The notes beneath the pieces were generated by a model, which made no database searches, was not told where the DNA came from, and was given only the letters and a program-made list of their open reading frames with translations. A stretch of DNA of 64,000 nt from CAIVAT01 sp037141055 (GTDB taxonomy: Bacteria; Bacteroidota; Bacteroidia; Bacteroidales; FEN-979): NCBI GenBank assembly GCA_037141055.1, contig JBAXDH010000002.1, forward strand, positions 20,923 to 84,922, written 5' to 3'. Numbering within the stretch: position 1 is the stretch's first letter; each line of letters starts with the position of its first letter. A program made the translations under genes and the position numbers. Positions 33,452-43,642 of this stretch are shown piece by piece.

Positions 33452-34230
33452 AAAATATGCTTGAGCAAGGCCGTAAAATTAATCAATCCGCTGATTTGAA
33501 GGATGGTCATTACTACCGAAAACACGATGACTGCCCGGATAAATACCGATCCTTTTTTCACCGCAAGGTACGAAGCGATCAAAGCCCCGATCATGCTTCC
33601 GATCGAGAGGATGATCCCGTAAAGGTAATTGACTTTCCCGTCGATGATAAATACAAGCAGGGCAAAGATCGCATAAAAAAAGACGATCAGGTTTTTTACC
33701 GCGTTGGCCTTCACCAGGTCGTACCCGATGCCAAGAACAAGCGCCATCAGCAGGAAGTAGCCCACCCCGACCTGGATAAACCCGCCATAGAAGCCAACCA
33801 CGAAAAAAATTGCAAACTGCCACCATTTCAGGGTACCGCTGAGCAACCCCGGGTTCTCCTTCAGCCACTTGTCGGGCTTGTAGAACAGGAAAAACAGCAT
33901 GACGACCATGGCCGCTGCCATCGCGATTTCGATTACGCGGGTGTTCACATCCACAGCCAGGTAAGCGCCCAGGATGGCACCGATGGTTGCCGGTATCGCC
34001 AGCCACACAGGGCGAAGCTCGGTAAACATCTTTTGCCGGGTAAAACTGCTGACGGAAGACAGGGTTTGAAAAAAAATGCTGATCCTGTTGGTTCCGTTGG
34101 CAATATTGGCCGGCAAGCCAAGCAGGAGCAGCAATGAAAGACTGATCACGGAACCGCCTCCCGACAGGGTGTTGATGAACCCGACGAAAATCCCGGCGAT
34201 GATGATGACAATAACTTCTGTAACAGACAT
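33448..34230 (-). CDS. TauE/SafE-family (TSUP) membrane permease
   Basis: A 260-residue protein with seven to eight helices, of normal length for the TSUP family. The N-terminal repeat begins IIAGIFVGFINTLSGGGSVI and the second half has FFVVGFYGGFIQVGVGYFLL, the two family repeats. TSUP members move sulfite, organosulfonates or other small anions; the substrate cannot be read from sequence. It shares an ATGA overlap with the isoaspartyl peptidase gene, indicating cotranslation, although a functional link is not obvious. Confidence 0.88.
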   Translation of the reverse strand: MSVTEVIVIIIAGIFVGFINTLSGGGSVISLSLLLLLGLPANIANGTNRISIFFQTLSSVSSFTRQKMFTELRPVWLAIPATIGAILGAYLAVDVNTRVIEIAMAAAMVVMLFFLFYKPDKWLKENPGLLSGTLKWWQFAIFFVVGFYGGFIQVGVGYFLLMALVLGIGYDLVKANAVKNLIVFFYAIFALLVFIIDGKVNYLYGIILSIGSMIGALIASYLAVKKGSVFIRAVIVFSVVMTILQISGLINFTALLKHIL

Positions 34231-34246
34231 ATTAAAAAATAAAATT

Positions 34247-34260
34247 GTGAGTCGTGAGTG
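34247..34260. repeat. Two units of the 7-bp GTGAGTS repeat
   Basis: GTGAGTC and GTGAGTG, followed by the degenerate GTAGAGTCG, lie between the TSUP and amino acid permease genes. It is the same unit as the array at 13725. Confidence 0.65.
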
Positions 34261-34272
34261 GTAGAGTCGTTC

Positions 34273-36027
<1,755 letters not shown>

Positions 36028-36087
36028 GTGGAAATTTTCGCTAAAGGTAATTTTTTTTCCAATGGGGCTGGTGTTGAATGAGTAAAC

Positions 36088-36111
36088 AGGCGGACAGGCG
36101 GGCGGGCGGAC
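36088..36111. repeat. Three units of the 8-bp RGGCGGAC tandem repeat
   Basis: AGGCGGAC, AGGCGGGC and GGGCGGAC lie between the divergent permease and NAD(P)-binding protein genes. Confidence 0.8.
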
Positions 36112-36149
36112 AGGTCTGTTTTATTTGTAACTTCGTGCAAAATTTTCCT

Positions 36150-36767
36150 ATGAAAATTGCTGTATTTGGCGCCAGCGGAAGAACCGGTATTTTAATTGTT
36201 TACCAGGCGCTTAACCTGGGCCATAGCGTTACTGCTTTTGCCCGCCAGTCGTCGAAAGTCACGATTCAGCACAAAAACCTCCGGGTGATCGAGGGCGATG
36301 TATTGGATTTTGAGAATGTGAAAACGGCTGTTGAAGGACAGGACGCGGTTTTATGTGCACTCGGCGTGGATAAAAATAAACCAGGCACCCTTTTGTCCGA
36401 GGGAACCCGGAATATCCTGAGAGCGATGGAATCGACGGGGGTAAAGCGGTTTATCTGCATGTCGTCGGCGGGCATCCTTGGAAATGACGCCGGTTTCTGG
36501 TTCGGAAAAGTATTCATGCCTTTGTTCCTGAAGCATGTTTTTGAAGATAAAAAACGTCAGGCAGAGGTGGTCAGGGAAAGCAACGCCGAATGGGTGATCA
36601 TTCGCCCGACCGGTCTTACCGATGCACCAAAAACCAACACGTACAAAATAAACCTTGAAATTCCCACCTCAAGGAGCATCCCCCGGGCAGATGTGGCGGA
36701 TTTCATGCTCAAACTGCTTGTCGACAAAAAATATGACGGGAAAATGCCTGCACTTTCAAGTTCATGA
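36150..36767 (+). CDS. Atypical SDR / NAD(P)H-binding protein (NmrA-like)
   Basis: A 205-residue protein starting MKIAVFGASGRTGIL; an upstream in-frame start at 36078 is rejected because it reads through the tandem repeat. The dinucleotide-binding loop GASGRTG, the segment VIEGDVLDFENVKTAVEG and RFICMSSAGILG are typical of atypical short-chain dehydrogenases of the NAD(P)H-binding (BLVRB/NmrA) group. It probably reduces or senses a small molecule in the cytoplasm. Substrate unknown. It runs tail to tail with another SDR gene. Confidence 0.85.
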   Translation: MKIAVFGASGRTGILIVYQALNLGHSVTAFARQSSKVTIQHKNLRVIEGDVLDFENVKTAVEGQDAVLCALGVDKNKPGTLLSEGTRNILRAMESTGVKRFICMSSAGILGNDAGFWFGKVFMPLFLKHVFEDKKRQAEVVRESNAEWVIIRPTGLTDAPKTNTYKINLEIPTSRSIPRADVADFMLKLLVDKKYDGKMPALSSS

Positions 36768-36789
36768 GGTGCAGAATGGATCGTACTCT

Positions 36790-37581
36790 CTAAAGCATTT
36801 TATCACACAGGTCGTACAACTGATCAATTGCCGCAGGTTCTTTACAGAAGCCGCATGCCACCGGTTTCAGGTGTTCGTAATAGTTCCCGGAAACATTTCT
36901 GACTTCATCTGAAAGTGCCAGGTAAAGCGGTGTTGCGGCTCCCTCCGCCGGGGATTCGGAGCCGCCGAATCCAAAGGCGTTGCTGAGTTTTGAATTCACA
37001 TCGCCCGGATGGCAGGAATTTACGGTGATGCCGTATGGTTTCAGCCGGGTGGCGAATGCAGCAGATAGCATCCTGTTCGCCTGCTTCGCCTGCCTGTATG
37101 CCACATCGTTGTCATACGGCCGGGTTTTAAATTCCGGATCGACAGTGTTCATCCCCCCTGCCCAGTAACTGGAAACATTCACAATTCTGGCATTCGCCTG
37201 GCCTCCCATGAATGGATGAAAATACCTCATCATCCAAAAATATCCCAGGACATTGGTAGCCCATTGTACTTCGATCCCTTCCGTGGTTTCGGCCCTCCGG
37301 CGGGGTGCCGTCGCAGCGTTGTTAACCAGCAGGTGCAGCGGCCCATCCCATCTCCGGCTGAATTCCCGGATTTGAGAATGAAGGCCAAGATCAACAACTT
37401 CATAAAAAATTTCCGGGTTGGATGTCCGGTGTATCAGCGCGGCTTGCGTCTTTTCAAGCAGGGACCTGTCCCGGCCGGCCAGCGTAACCCGGTATCCTGC
37501 CGCTGCGACTCCCGCGGCAATGGCCTGTCCGATGGCTCCATATGCACCGGTAACGATTGCAGTTTTCCTGTTCATATTCAC
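36790..37581 (-). CDS. SDR-family oxidoreductase (retinol-dehydrogenase-like)
   Basis: A 263-residue classical short-chain dehydrogenase. It has the cofactor loop VTGAYGAIGQAIA, LLVNNAATA after the fourth strand, Ser in IVNVSSYWAG, and YRQAK as the catalytic Tyr-x-x-x-Lys. The organisation resembles retinol dehydrogenase or WWOX-like proteins. The substrate is unknown. A TAnnTTTG core lies at 37598-37605. It converges on the atypical SDR gene, a pairing that may be chance. Confidence 0.88.
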   Translation of the reverse strand: MNMNRKTAIVTGAYGAIGQAIAAGVAAAGYRVTLAGRDRSLLEKTQAALIHRTSNPEIFYEVVDLGLHSQIREFSRRWDGPLHLLVNNAATAPRRRAETTEGIEVQWATNVLGYFWMMRYFHPFMGGQANARIVNVSSYWAGGMNTVDPEFKTRPYDNDVAYRQAKQANRMLSAAFATRLKPYGITVNSCHPGDVNSKLSNAFGFGGSESPAEGAATPLYLALSDEVRNVSGNYYEHLKPVACGFCKEPAAIDQLYDLCDKML

Positions 37582-37597
37582 CGCTTTAGATATTCCC

Positions 37598-37605
37598 CAA
37601 AGTTA
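37598..37605 (-). promoter_or_regulatory. Promoter core (TAACTTTG) for the SDR gene
   Basis: Exact TAnnTTTG match 16 bases before the SDR start codon. No -33 TTG at the expected distance. Confidence 0.4.
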
Positions 37606-37642
37606 CAGACAACTTTTTTGATTAAAAAAGTATCTTTACAAT

Positions 37643-37682
37643 GAATCTTGGCAGGTTTGCAATCGCAAAGCTGCTTAGATTC
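37643..37682. repeat. Long hairpin with 18-base arms
   Basis: Arms 37643-37660 and 37665-37682 pair at 16 of 18 positions, one of them a G-T pair, around the 4-base loop AATC. The arm tips are GAATCT and AGATTC. There is no T-run after it, so it does not look like a plain terminator. Confidence 0.65.
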
Positions 37683-37697
37683 AGTTATACTGAGCGT

Positions 37698-37725
37698 TTG
37701 AGTTTGCTTTTCTTTGCAAACTCAA
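37698..37725. repeat. Perfect 10-bp hairpin, second of a pair
   Basis: Arms TTGAGTTTGC and GCAAACTCAA with an 8-base pyrimidine loop (TTTTCTTT). It lies 15 bases after the hairpin at 37643 and 38 bases before the next start codon. Confidence 0.65.
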
Positions 37726-37763
37726 GTAGCCGAAGTATATAATGGATTCTTAAATTTACGGCA

Positions 37764-40271
37764 ATGAAAAAAATACACCTGCTGATTATCTGTCTCGGTT
37801 GCTTTTGCCTGGCACAAGGCCAGCCGGCATCATTCGTTCCCCATGGTGCAGGAGGCGGAGGTGCCCTGTTTTTCCCTTCGATCAACCCGGCGAATGATGA
37901 TGAATTCTACATCAGCTGCGACATGAGTGAACTGTTTCACTCCGTTGATTTCGGTAATTCCTACAGCCAGGTTCCGTTTTCAAAACTCCAGGTTTTCAAC
38001 ACCTCTACCTGGGAATTCACCATGAATCCTTCCATTGCCTATTCCATTCACAACGACGGAAACCAGGGTTATCCCGTTAAAACCATCGACGGAGGCAATT
38101 CGTGGTCCATGCTTCCCGGGTATGATCCAAATCTTGGCCAGGTATACACGATCCGCGCCAATTACGACAATCCGGGCCAGTTCATCATGGGTTATTACGG
38201 CGACCTGGTGATTTCCGGTGACGGGGGAGTAACCTGCACGCTCATCAAACATGCCGCCAACATGGGTGCCGGCATCATCCTGGGCGGGGTGGTCTATGAC
38301 GGCAGTAACATCTATATCGGGACAAATGAAGGAATTTTTCACTCCGGGAACAGTGGCGGTTCATTCTCCCTGATTCCAATGACGGGGATTCCGGCCGGGC
38401 AGGTAATCTGGAACTTCACTGGCGCCAGGGTGGGCGGCACCCTGCGGTTTTACTGCATTTCGGGCAATATTGGCGACACCTACAACGGACTGATGCCCTG
38501 GGATTATTACAATTTTGCAAAAGGAGTGTATTCCATGGATAATGCCTCCGGCGCATGGGTGCCCAAAATGGCCGGCATTGATTTTGCCAACGATTTTATC
38601 ATGTATGCCGGCATGGCAAAAACCAGTATCAGTACGATTTACCTGGCTGGCAATGATCATGCATTGAATGCGCCCCTCGTTTACAAATCAACCGATGCCG
38701 GGATTACCTGGGTGAAGGTATTCAAAAGCACCGGCAATCAGAATATTGCAACAGGCTGGTGCGGTTATGGTGGCGACAAAAACTGGAGCTGGGCGGAAAC
38801 ATGCTTCGGGATCACGGTTGCGCCGGCAAATCCGGAAAAAGTTGTGTTTGGTGATTTCGGCTTCGTACACAAAACAACCAACGGAGGTGATTCATGGCAG
38901 CAGGCTTATGTAAGCACAGCGGACCAGCACCCGGCCGGCCAGTCTACGCCGGTCAAACTGCCGTATCACAGCATCGGGCTTGAGAATACCACGTGCTGGC
39001 AGGTTTACTGGGTTTCGCCCGCCAATATATTCGCTGCATTTTCCGATATCGGCGGTATCCGCAGCGCCGACAGCGGCCTGACCTGGGGGTTCAATTACAC
39101 CGGTTTCTCCGTCAATTCGCTTTACCGGATCGCGGGATTGCCCGACGGAACCATTTTTGCCGCAACTTCACGCATTCATGACCTCTACCAGAGCACCCGC
39201 CTGCGCGATGCGCTGCTCGACGTTTCCGATGCATCCGGAAACATTTATTATTCCAAGGATGGCGGTTCCAGCTGGGCTTTACTGCATGCCTTCGGGCACC
39301 CGGTCTTCTGGATAAAACCCGATCCGGGCAACCCGGACAGGATGTATGCAAGTGTGGTTCATTATGGCGGCGGCGGCGCTTCCAGCCAGGGCGGAATCTG
39401 GATGACCGACAACCTGCAATCGCTGGGTTCCTCCTCCTGGACGCACCTGCCTGCTCCTCCGCGCACCGAAGGGCATCCTGCCTCCATCGAAGTTCTGGCC
39501 GACGGAAAAATGGTCTGTACATTCTCAGGGAGGATCAACCCGGCCGGATCTTTCACCCCCAGCTCCGGCGTTTTCATGTACGATCCTGCCGCAGGATCAT
39601 GGACGGATGTGAGTGACCCGAACATGTACTACTGGACCAAAGACATCATCATCGACCCCTCCGACCCGGTTCAGAATACCTGGTACGCCGGTGTTTTCAG
39701 CGGATGGGGTGGTGCGCCGAACGGGAAAGGCGGACTTTATAAAACAACGAACCGCGGGGCGTCGTGGGTAAAATTAACCGGCAGCCAGTTCGACCGTGTC
39801 ACTTCCCTGACATTCAATCCGCAAACACTTTCGCAGGGATATCTCACCACGGAAACACAGGGCCTTTGGGCAAGTATGAACATGAATGCCGCCATCCCGG
39901 CCTGGACCCTTGTCGAAAGCTACCCATTCAGGCAACCCGAGCGGGTATTTTTCAACCCGTTCAATGCCAATGAAATGTGGGTCACAAGTTTTGGCAATGG
40001 AATGAAGTCGGGGTTAATGAATTCTACGTTCATCGACGAAAAGTCACCTGCCAATGCCGGATTTTCCGTTATTCCAAATCCGTTTTCAGAGGAATTCCTG
40101 GTAAAAGCAAAAACTTCGGGAAATTATTTCGAAGTGATAAACAGCCTCGGCATTCCGATGGAATCGGGAGTGATTGAAAACGGGTCAGCCATGGTTTCAA
40201 CCTCCCGATGGCCGCATGGAGTATACCTGGTGCGAATTTCGGGGAAGACCGTGAAGGCAGTAAAATATTAG
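37764..40271 (+). CDS. Asp-box beta-propeller (GH74-like) T9SS-secreted protein
   Basis: An 835-residue protein with a signal peptide (about 1-19) and repeated Asp boxes: KTIDGGNSWSML, KSTDAGITWVKV, KTTNGGDSWQQA, RSADSGLTWGFN, YSKDGGSSWALL and KTTNRGASWVKL. The start of the mature chain (GAGGGGALFFPSINPANDDE, then CDMSE) is laid out like family GH74 xyloglucanases, with an acidic residue in the expected place, but I cannot confirm catalysis. The last 80 residues are a T9SS sorting domain (VIPNPFSEEFLVKA to RISGKTVKAVKY). It may bind or cut surface polysaccharide. Two hairpins precede it. Confidence 0.8.
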   Translation: MKKIHLLIICLGCFCLAQGQPASFVPHGAGGGGALFFPSINPANDDEFYISCDMSELFHSVDFGNSYSQVPFSKLQVFNTSTWEFTMNPSIAYSIHNDGNQGYPVKTIDGGNSWSMLPGYDPNLGQVYTIRANYDNPGQFIMGYYGDLVISGDGGVTCTLIKHAANMGAGIILGGVVYDGSNIYIGTNEGIFHSGNSGGSFSLIPMTGIPAGQVIWNFTGARVGGTLRFYCISGNIGDTYNGLMPWDYYNFAKGVYSMDNASGAWVPKMAGIDFANDFIMYAGMAKTSISTIYLAGNDHALNAPLVYKSTDAGITWVKVFKSTGNQNIATGWCGYGGDKNWSWAETCFGITVAPANPEKVVFGDFGFVHKTTNGGDSWQQAYVSTADQHPAGQSTPVKLPYHSIGLENTTCWQVYWVSPANIFAAFSDIGGIRSADSGLTWGFNYTGFSVNSLYRIAGLPDGTIFAATSRIHDLYQSTRLRDALLDVSDASGNIYYSKDGGSSWALLHAFGHPVFWIKPDPGNPDRMYASVVHYGGGGASSQGGIWMTDNLQSLGSSSWTHLPAPPRTEGHPASIEVLADGKMVCTFSGRINPAGSFTPSSGVFMYDPAAGSWTDVSDPNMYYWTKDIIIDPSDPVQNTWYAGVFSGWGGAPNGKGGLYKTTNRGASWVKLTGSQFDRVTSLTFNPQTLSQGYLTTETQGLWASMNMNAAIPAWTLVESYPFRQPERVFFNPFNANEMWVTSFGNGMKSGLMNSTFIDEKSPANAGFSVIPNPFSEEFLVKAKTSGNYFEVINSLGIPMESGVIENGSAMVSTSRWPHGVYLVRISGKTVKAVKY

Positions 40272-40348
40272 CCGATCCGGTTTATTTGAATTTTCCGGAG
40301 CCTGATAATTTCGTACCTTGCAGCATTAACCATTAAACCGGTTCTGCC

Positions 40349-40738
40349 ATGAAAACAAGCATCAAAATTTTCCATTGGATTCCCAGAATATTCTGCATCC
40401 TGGCTATTTTATTCGTCAGTTTGTTTGCCCTGGATTCATTCGCCCCCGGAATACCGCTCTGGCAGCAGATCGGGGGATTTTTCATGCACCTCATCCCGAC
40501 ATTCGTACTCATCCTTTTCCTGATCGTGGCCTGGAAGTGGGAACTGATCGGAGGAATTATGTATGTGATCATCGGCCTGGGATTGCTGCCGTTTGTTTAC
40601 ATGATGAACTACCAGATGAATCATTCTATATGGATGAGCCTGAGCGTGGTGCTCATGATCAATTTCCCGTTTGTCATGGCTGGAATCCTGTTCATTCTCA
40701 GTCACTTTCTTAAACGGAAAAACGCCAAAGTCTCCTGA
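40349..40738 (+). CDS. Small four-helix membrane protein of unknown function
   Basis: A 129-residue protein with four predicted membrane helices (about residues 12-30, 42-62, 68-90 and 95-120) and a basic C-terminus (LKRKNAKVS). Proteins of this size and layout are common in Bacteroidota and carry no assigned function. It stands alone, tail to tail with dxs with a 4-base gap. No catalytic motif is visible. Confidence 0.7.
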   Translation: MKTSIKIFHWIPRIFCILAILFVSLFALDSFAPGIPLWQQIGGFFMHLIPTFVLILFLIVAWKWELIGGIMYVIIGLGLLPFVYMMNYQMNHSIWMSLSVVLMINFPFVMAGILFILSHFLKRKNAKVS

Positions 40739-40742
40739 AGTA

Positions 40743-42662
40743 TTATTCAGCGGTTTCTGCCCCGGCTGACAAGACTTTCAACACTGCGTCAACAATTCCC
40801 CCGGCATCGAACCCGCATTCATGATGCAGTTCTGCGACAGATCCCTGTTCGATAAAAAGATCAGGCACGCCGAGACGCTGTACCTGGGCAGAATACCCGT
40901 TATCGGACATGAATTCAAGAATTGCTGAACCCATTCCTCCCATTACGGATCCATCTTCCACGGTGATGATCATGGTAAATTTTCTGAATACTTCATGGAG
41001 CATCGGCTGGTCCAAAGGTTTCAGAAAGCGCAGGTCAAAATGTGCGACGGAATGGCCCGCCTTTTCCAGGATGGCACATGCCTCGACCGCATAGTTTCCG
41101 ACATGCCCGAGGCTGATGACCGCAATATCTTTGCCGTCGCATATCATTCTTCCCTTCCCGATTTCAAGGGGCATCATCGGCGTTTTCCATTGAGGCATGA
41201 CGCCCCTCCCCTTCGGATACCTGATGGCAAACGGGCCCGCGTCTTTCAACTGCGCGGTGAACATCATGTTGCGAAGTTCTTCTTCGTTCATGGGAGAAGC
41301 CACAACGATGTTCGGAATGCAGCGAAGATAGGCAAGATCATAGGCCCCATGGTGCGTGGCTCCGTCTTCGCCCACCAGTCCCCCGCGATCGAGACAAAAC
41401 ACCACGTTAAGATTCTGCAGGACAACATCGTGAATCAGCTGGTCATACCCGCGCTGCATGAATGTGGAGTAAATGTTGCAGAATGGCACAAACCCCGAAG
41501 CAGCCATCCCGGCGCTGAATGTAACTGCATGCTGCTCGGCGATTCCGACGTCAAAAGTCCTGTCGGGCATTTTCACCATCATCAGGTTAAGGGAACAGCC
41601 AGTTGACATGGCAGGGGTCACCCCGACAATCTTTGGATTAGCCTCGGCAAGTTCAATGATAGTGCGGCCAAAAACGGTCTGGTATTTCGGTGCCAGCCCG
41701 TGGCATTTATCCTCTTTGATCGTTCCTGTTGTTTTGTCGAACACACCGGGGGCGTGATAAACCGTCTGGTCCTTTTCGGCTTTTTCGAACCCCTTTCCCT
41801 TCACCGTGTGAATATGAAGCAGTTTAGGGCCTTTGATGACGTTCATATCCGTTAACAGCTTCACCAGCCTGATCACGTCATTCCCGTCCACGGGGCCGAA
41901 ATACCGGAGGTTAAAGGCTTCGAAAAGATTGCCGCTTTTGAGCAGGGTGGTCTTTACGGCATTCCCCAGCTGTTTGACAATGGCCCTGGAATTTTTACCA
42001 TATTTTGTACCACCTCCCATCAGCAGCCAGATCTTGTCGCGAAGCTTGTTATAGGTACGGGATGTTACGATATCAGCAAGGTAATCCTTGATGGCCCCCA
42101 CATTTTTGTCGATGGCGATCTGGTTGTCATTGAGGATTACCATGAGGTTGGCATTCGAAACCCCGGCATTGTTGAGGGCTTCCATGGCCATGCCGCCGGT
42201 CATCGCACCATCGCCGATAATGGCAACGTGATGTCGGTTGGTTTGCCCGCTCAGTTTGGCGGCCACCGCCATTCCCAGGGCTGCAGAGATGGATGTGGAA
42301 GAATGACCTACTCCGAATGCATCGTATTCGCTTTCCGACATCTTCGGAAATCCGCTGATTCCCTTGTGGGTGCGGATGGTTGCAAACCGTTCTTTTCTCC
42401 CCGTAAGAATTTTATGCGCATATGCCTGGTGCCCGACGTCCCAGATAATTTTGTCGAAAGGTGCATCGTACACGTAATGCAGCGCAACGGCCAGTTCTAC
42501 CGCGCCAAGGCTTGCCCCGAGATGGCCGGGGTTGACCGACATCACCTCAATGATAAACTGCCTGATCTCCTCACAAAGGGCAGGAAGTTCATCCAGTTTG
42601 AGTTTTCTGAGGTCCGACGGGTAGTTGATGCCTGTTAACAATGGTCCAGTAAGCGGAGTCAT
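40743..42662 (-). CDS. dxs: 1-deoxy-D-xylulose-5-phosphate synthase
   Basis: A 639-residue thiamine-diphosphate enzyme, first step of the MEP isoprenoid pathway (pyruvate plus glyceraldehyde-3-phosphate). It shows the cofactor motif GDGAMTGGMAMEALNNAG, the N-terminal VGHQAYAHKILTGR, and the transketolase-like centre DVGIAEQHAVTFSAGMA and VFCLDRGGLVGEDGATHHG. Length is normal. It follows sufT by 9 bases; DXS itself has no Fe-S cluster, but later MEP enzymes (IspG, IspH) do, so the pairing is at least sensible. Confidence 0.95.
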   Translation of the reverse strand: MTPLTGPLLTGINYPSDLRKLKLDELPALCEEIRQFIIEVMSVNPGHLGASLGAVELAVALHYVYDAPFDKIIWDVGHQAYAHKILTGRKERFATIRTHKGISGFPKMSESEYDAFGVGHSSTSISAALGMAVAAKLSGQTNRHHVAIIGDGAMTGGMAMEALNNAGVSNANLMVILNDNQIAIDKNVGAIKDYLADIVTSRTYNKLRDKIWLLMGGGTKYGKNSRAIVKQLGNAVKTTLLKSGNLFEAFNLRYFGPVDGNDVIRLVKLLTDMNVIKGPKLLHIHTVKGKGFEKAEKDQTVYHAPGVFDKTTGTIKEDKCHGLAPKYQTVFGRTIIELAEANPKIVGVTPAMSTGCSLNLMMVKMPDRTFDVGIAEQHAVTFSAGMAASGFVPFCNIYSTFMQRGYDQLIHDVVLQNLNVVFCLDRGGLVGEDGATHHGAYDLAYLRCIPNIVVASPMNEEELRNMMFTAQLKDAGPFAIRYPKGRGVMPQWKTPMMPLEIGKGRMICDGKDIAVISLGHVGNYAVEACAILEKAGHSVAHFDLRFLKPLDQPMLHEVFRKFTMIITVEDGSVMGGMGSAILEFMSDNGYSAQVQRLGVPDLFIEQGSVAELHHECGFDAGGIVDAVLKVLSAGAETAE

Positions 42663-42671
42663 GTTGTGGTT

Positions 42672-43004
42672 TTATAGTAAGCCAAGTTCCAGGAGCGCGG
42701 ATTCCGAAAGCATATCCTTGTCCCAGGGAGGTTCGAAGGTGAGTTCAACTTTCACCTCACCGACACCCTCCACCATCTTGACCGATTCGCGTACCTGCAT
42801 GGGCATATCTTCAGCCACGGGGCAGTTGGGCGTGGTGAGGGTCATCAGGATATTCACATCATTGGTTTGCTCATCTATCTGCAGATTGTAGATCAATCCC
42901 ATGTCATAAATGTTCACGGGGATTTCCGGGTCAAAAACCGACCTGAGTGCTGCGATGATTTTTGCCTCAAACGGGCTGTGATGAACTTGATTGCTGGATT
43001 CCAC
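42672..43004 (-). CDS. sufT: SufT-like (MIP18/DUF59) Fe-S assembly factor
   Basis: A DUF59-family protein that helps load iron-sulfur clusters. Signatures are SVFDPEIPVNIYDMGLIYNL and MTLTTPNCPVAEDMP with the conserved cysteine, then VELTFEPPWDKDML. The start is taken as GTG at 43004 (110-111 residues), because the TTG at 43019 that would extend it lies inside the promoter core at 43017-43024. It heads an operon with dxs. In other Bacteroidota sufT tends to sit in the suf operon; here sufBCD is 14 kb away. Confidence 0.88.
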   Translation of the reverse strand: MESSNQVHHSPFEAKIIAALRSVFDPEIPVNIYDMGLIYNLQIDEQTNDVNILMTLTTPNCPVAEDMPMQVRESVKMVEGVGEVKVELTFEPPWDKDMLSESALLELGLL

Positions 43005-43016
43005 GATTTTTTTTTG

Positions 43017-43024
43017 CAAAGATA
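43017..43024 (-). promoter_or_regulatory. Promoter core (TATCTTTG) for sufT-dxs
   Basis: Exact TAnnTTTG match 12 bases before the chosen GTG start codon of sufT, leaving almost no leader. No -33 TTG at the expected spacing. Confidence 0.45.
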
Positions 43025-43067
43025 AAGCAATTATGATTGACGAGCGGAGGATTCGCCAACAGACTTT

Positions 43068-43514
43068 CTATCTATTCAGTATAATCGGGCTGTTGACATC
43101 GCATACCGGCGGGCAAGGGCTCAGGCTCTGCGTATCGGTGCTGTATATGGTGTTGCCGACTGCATCATTGCCGGCATTGTCGATCCCGACAACAATTCCG
43201 ATCCTGTTCGAATTATTATCCTTTCCCATGTATATCCTGAACCCGGTAAGACTTGCGTTTTCTGCCGCAATGCTGTTCATCGCACTCAGCTGGGCTTTGT
43301 CAATGGTAAACCCTTTGATCACCTGGTTGTACGCCGTCGCACCCGACAAATAATTGTTAAAGTAGCTGTGAGCCACGGCAGATGTAAGAGGGGTTATCCC
43401 CGGGGAAGGCATCGCCGGCGCACTTGTAAACGACATGAAACCGATGATCGAGATTCCGGAAACCATTCCCGTTAAAAACACCAGTGCCGTGAAAAAATAT
43501 TTCTTTGTTTTCAT
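43068..43514 (-). CDS. Secreted or membrane-anchored small protein of unknown function
   Basis: A 148-residue protein starting MKTKKYFF at 43514; a longer reading from 43562 would overlap the promoter core at 43560-43567 and is rejected. The N-terminal hydrophobic segment (about 6-28) is a signal peptide or anchor. The rest has a weakly polar globular character and ends with a CPPVC pair near the C-terminus. No domain is recognised. It stands alone between sufT and the TPR protein, on the opposite strand from the latter. Confidence 0.6.
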   Translation of the reverse strand: MKTKKYFFTALVFLTGMVSGISIIGFMSFTSAPAMPSPGITPLTSAVAHSYFNNYLSGATAYNQVIKGFTIDKAQLSAMNSIAAENASLTGFRIYMGKDNNSNRIGIVVGIDNAGNDAVGNTIYSTDTQSLSPCPPVCDVNSPIILNR

Positions 43515-43559
43515 ATGATTTTTTATTTGGAATTGATTTAAATTAATATTAATTTTGCT

Positions 43560-43567
43560 CAAAGATA
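43560..43567 (-). promoter_or_regulatory. Promoter core (TATCTTTG) for the 43068 gene
   Basis: Exact TAnnTTTG match about 45 bases before the ATG at 43514. Confidence 0.4.
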
Positions 43568-43642
43568 GTTGTTTATGATAAAATCACATAATTTTTTTTA
43601 GAAAAATTAACATAATTCATAATCATTAATTCCGGTGATCGG

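Noticed and set aside
43005..43019. TTG start of sufT at 43019
   Set aside because: The codon is part of the TATCTTTG promoter core; the GTG at 43004 fits better.
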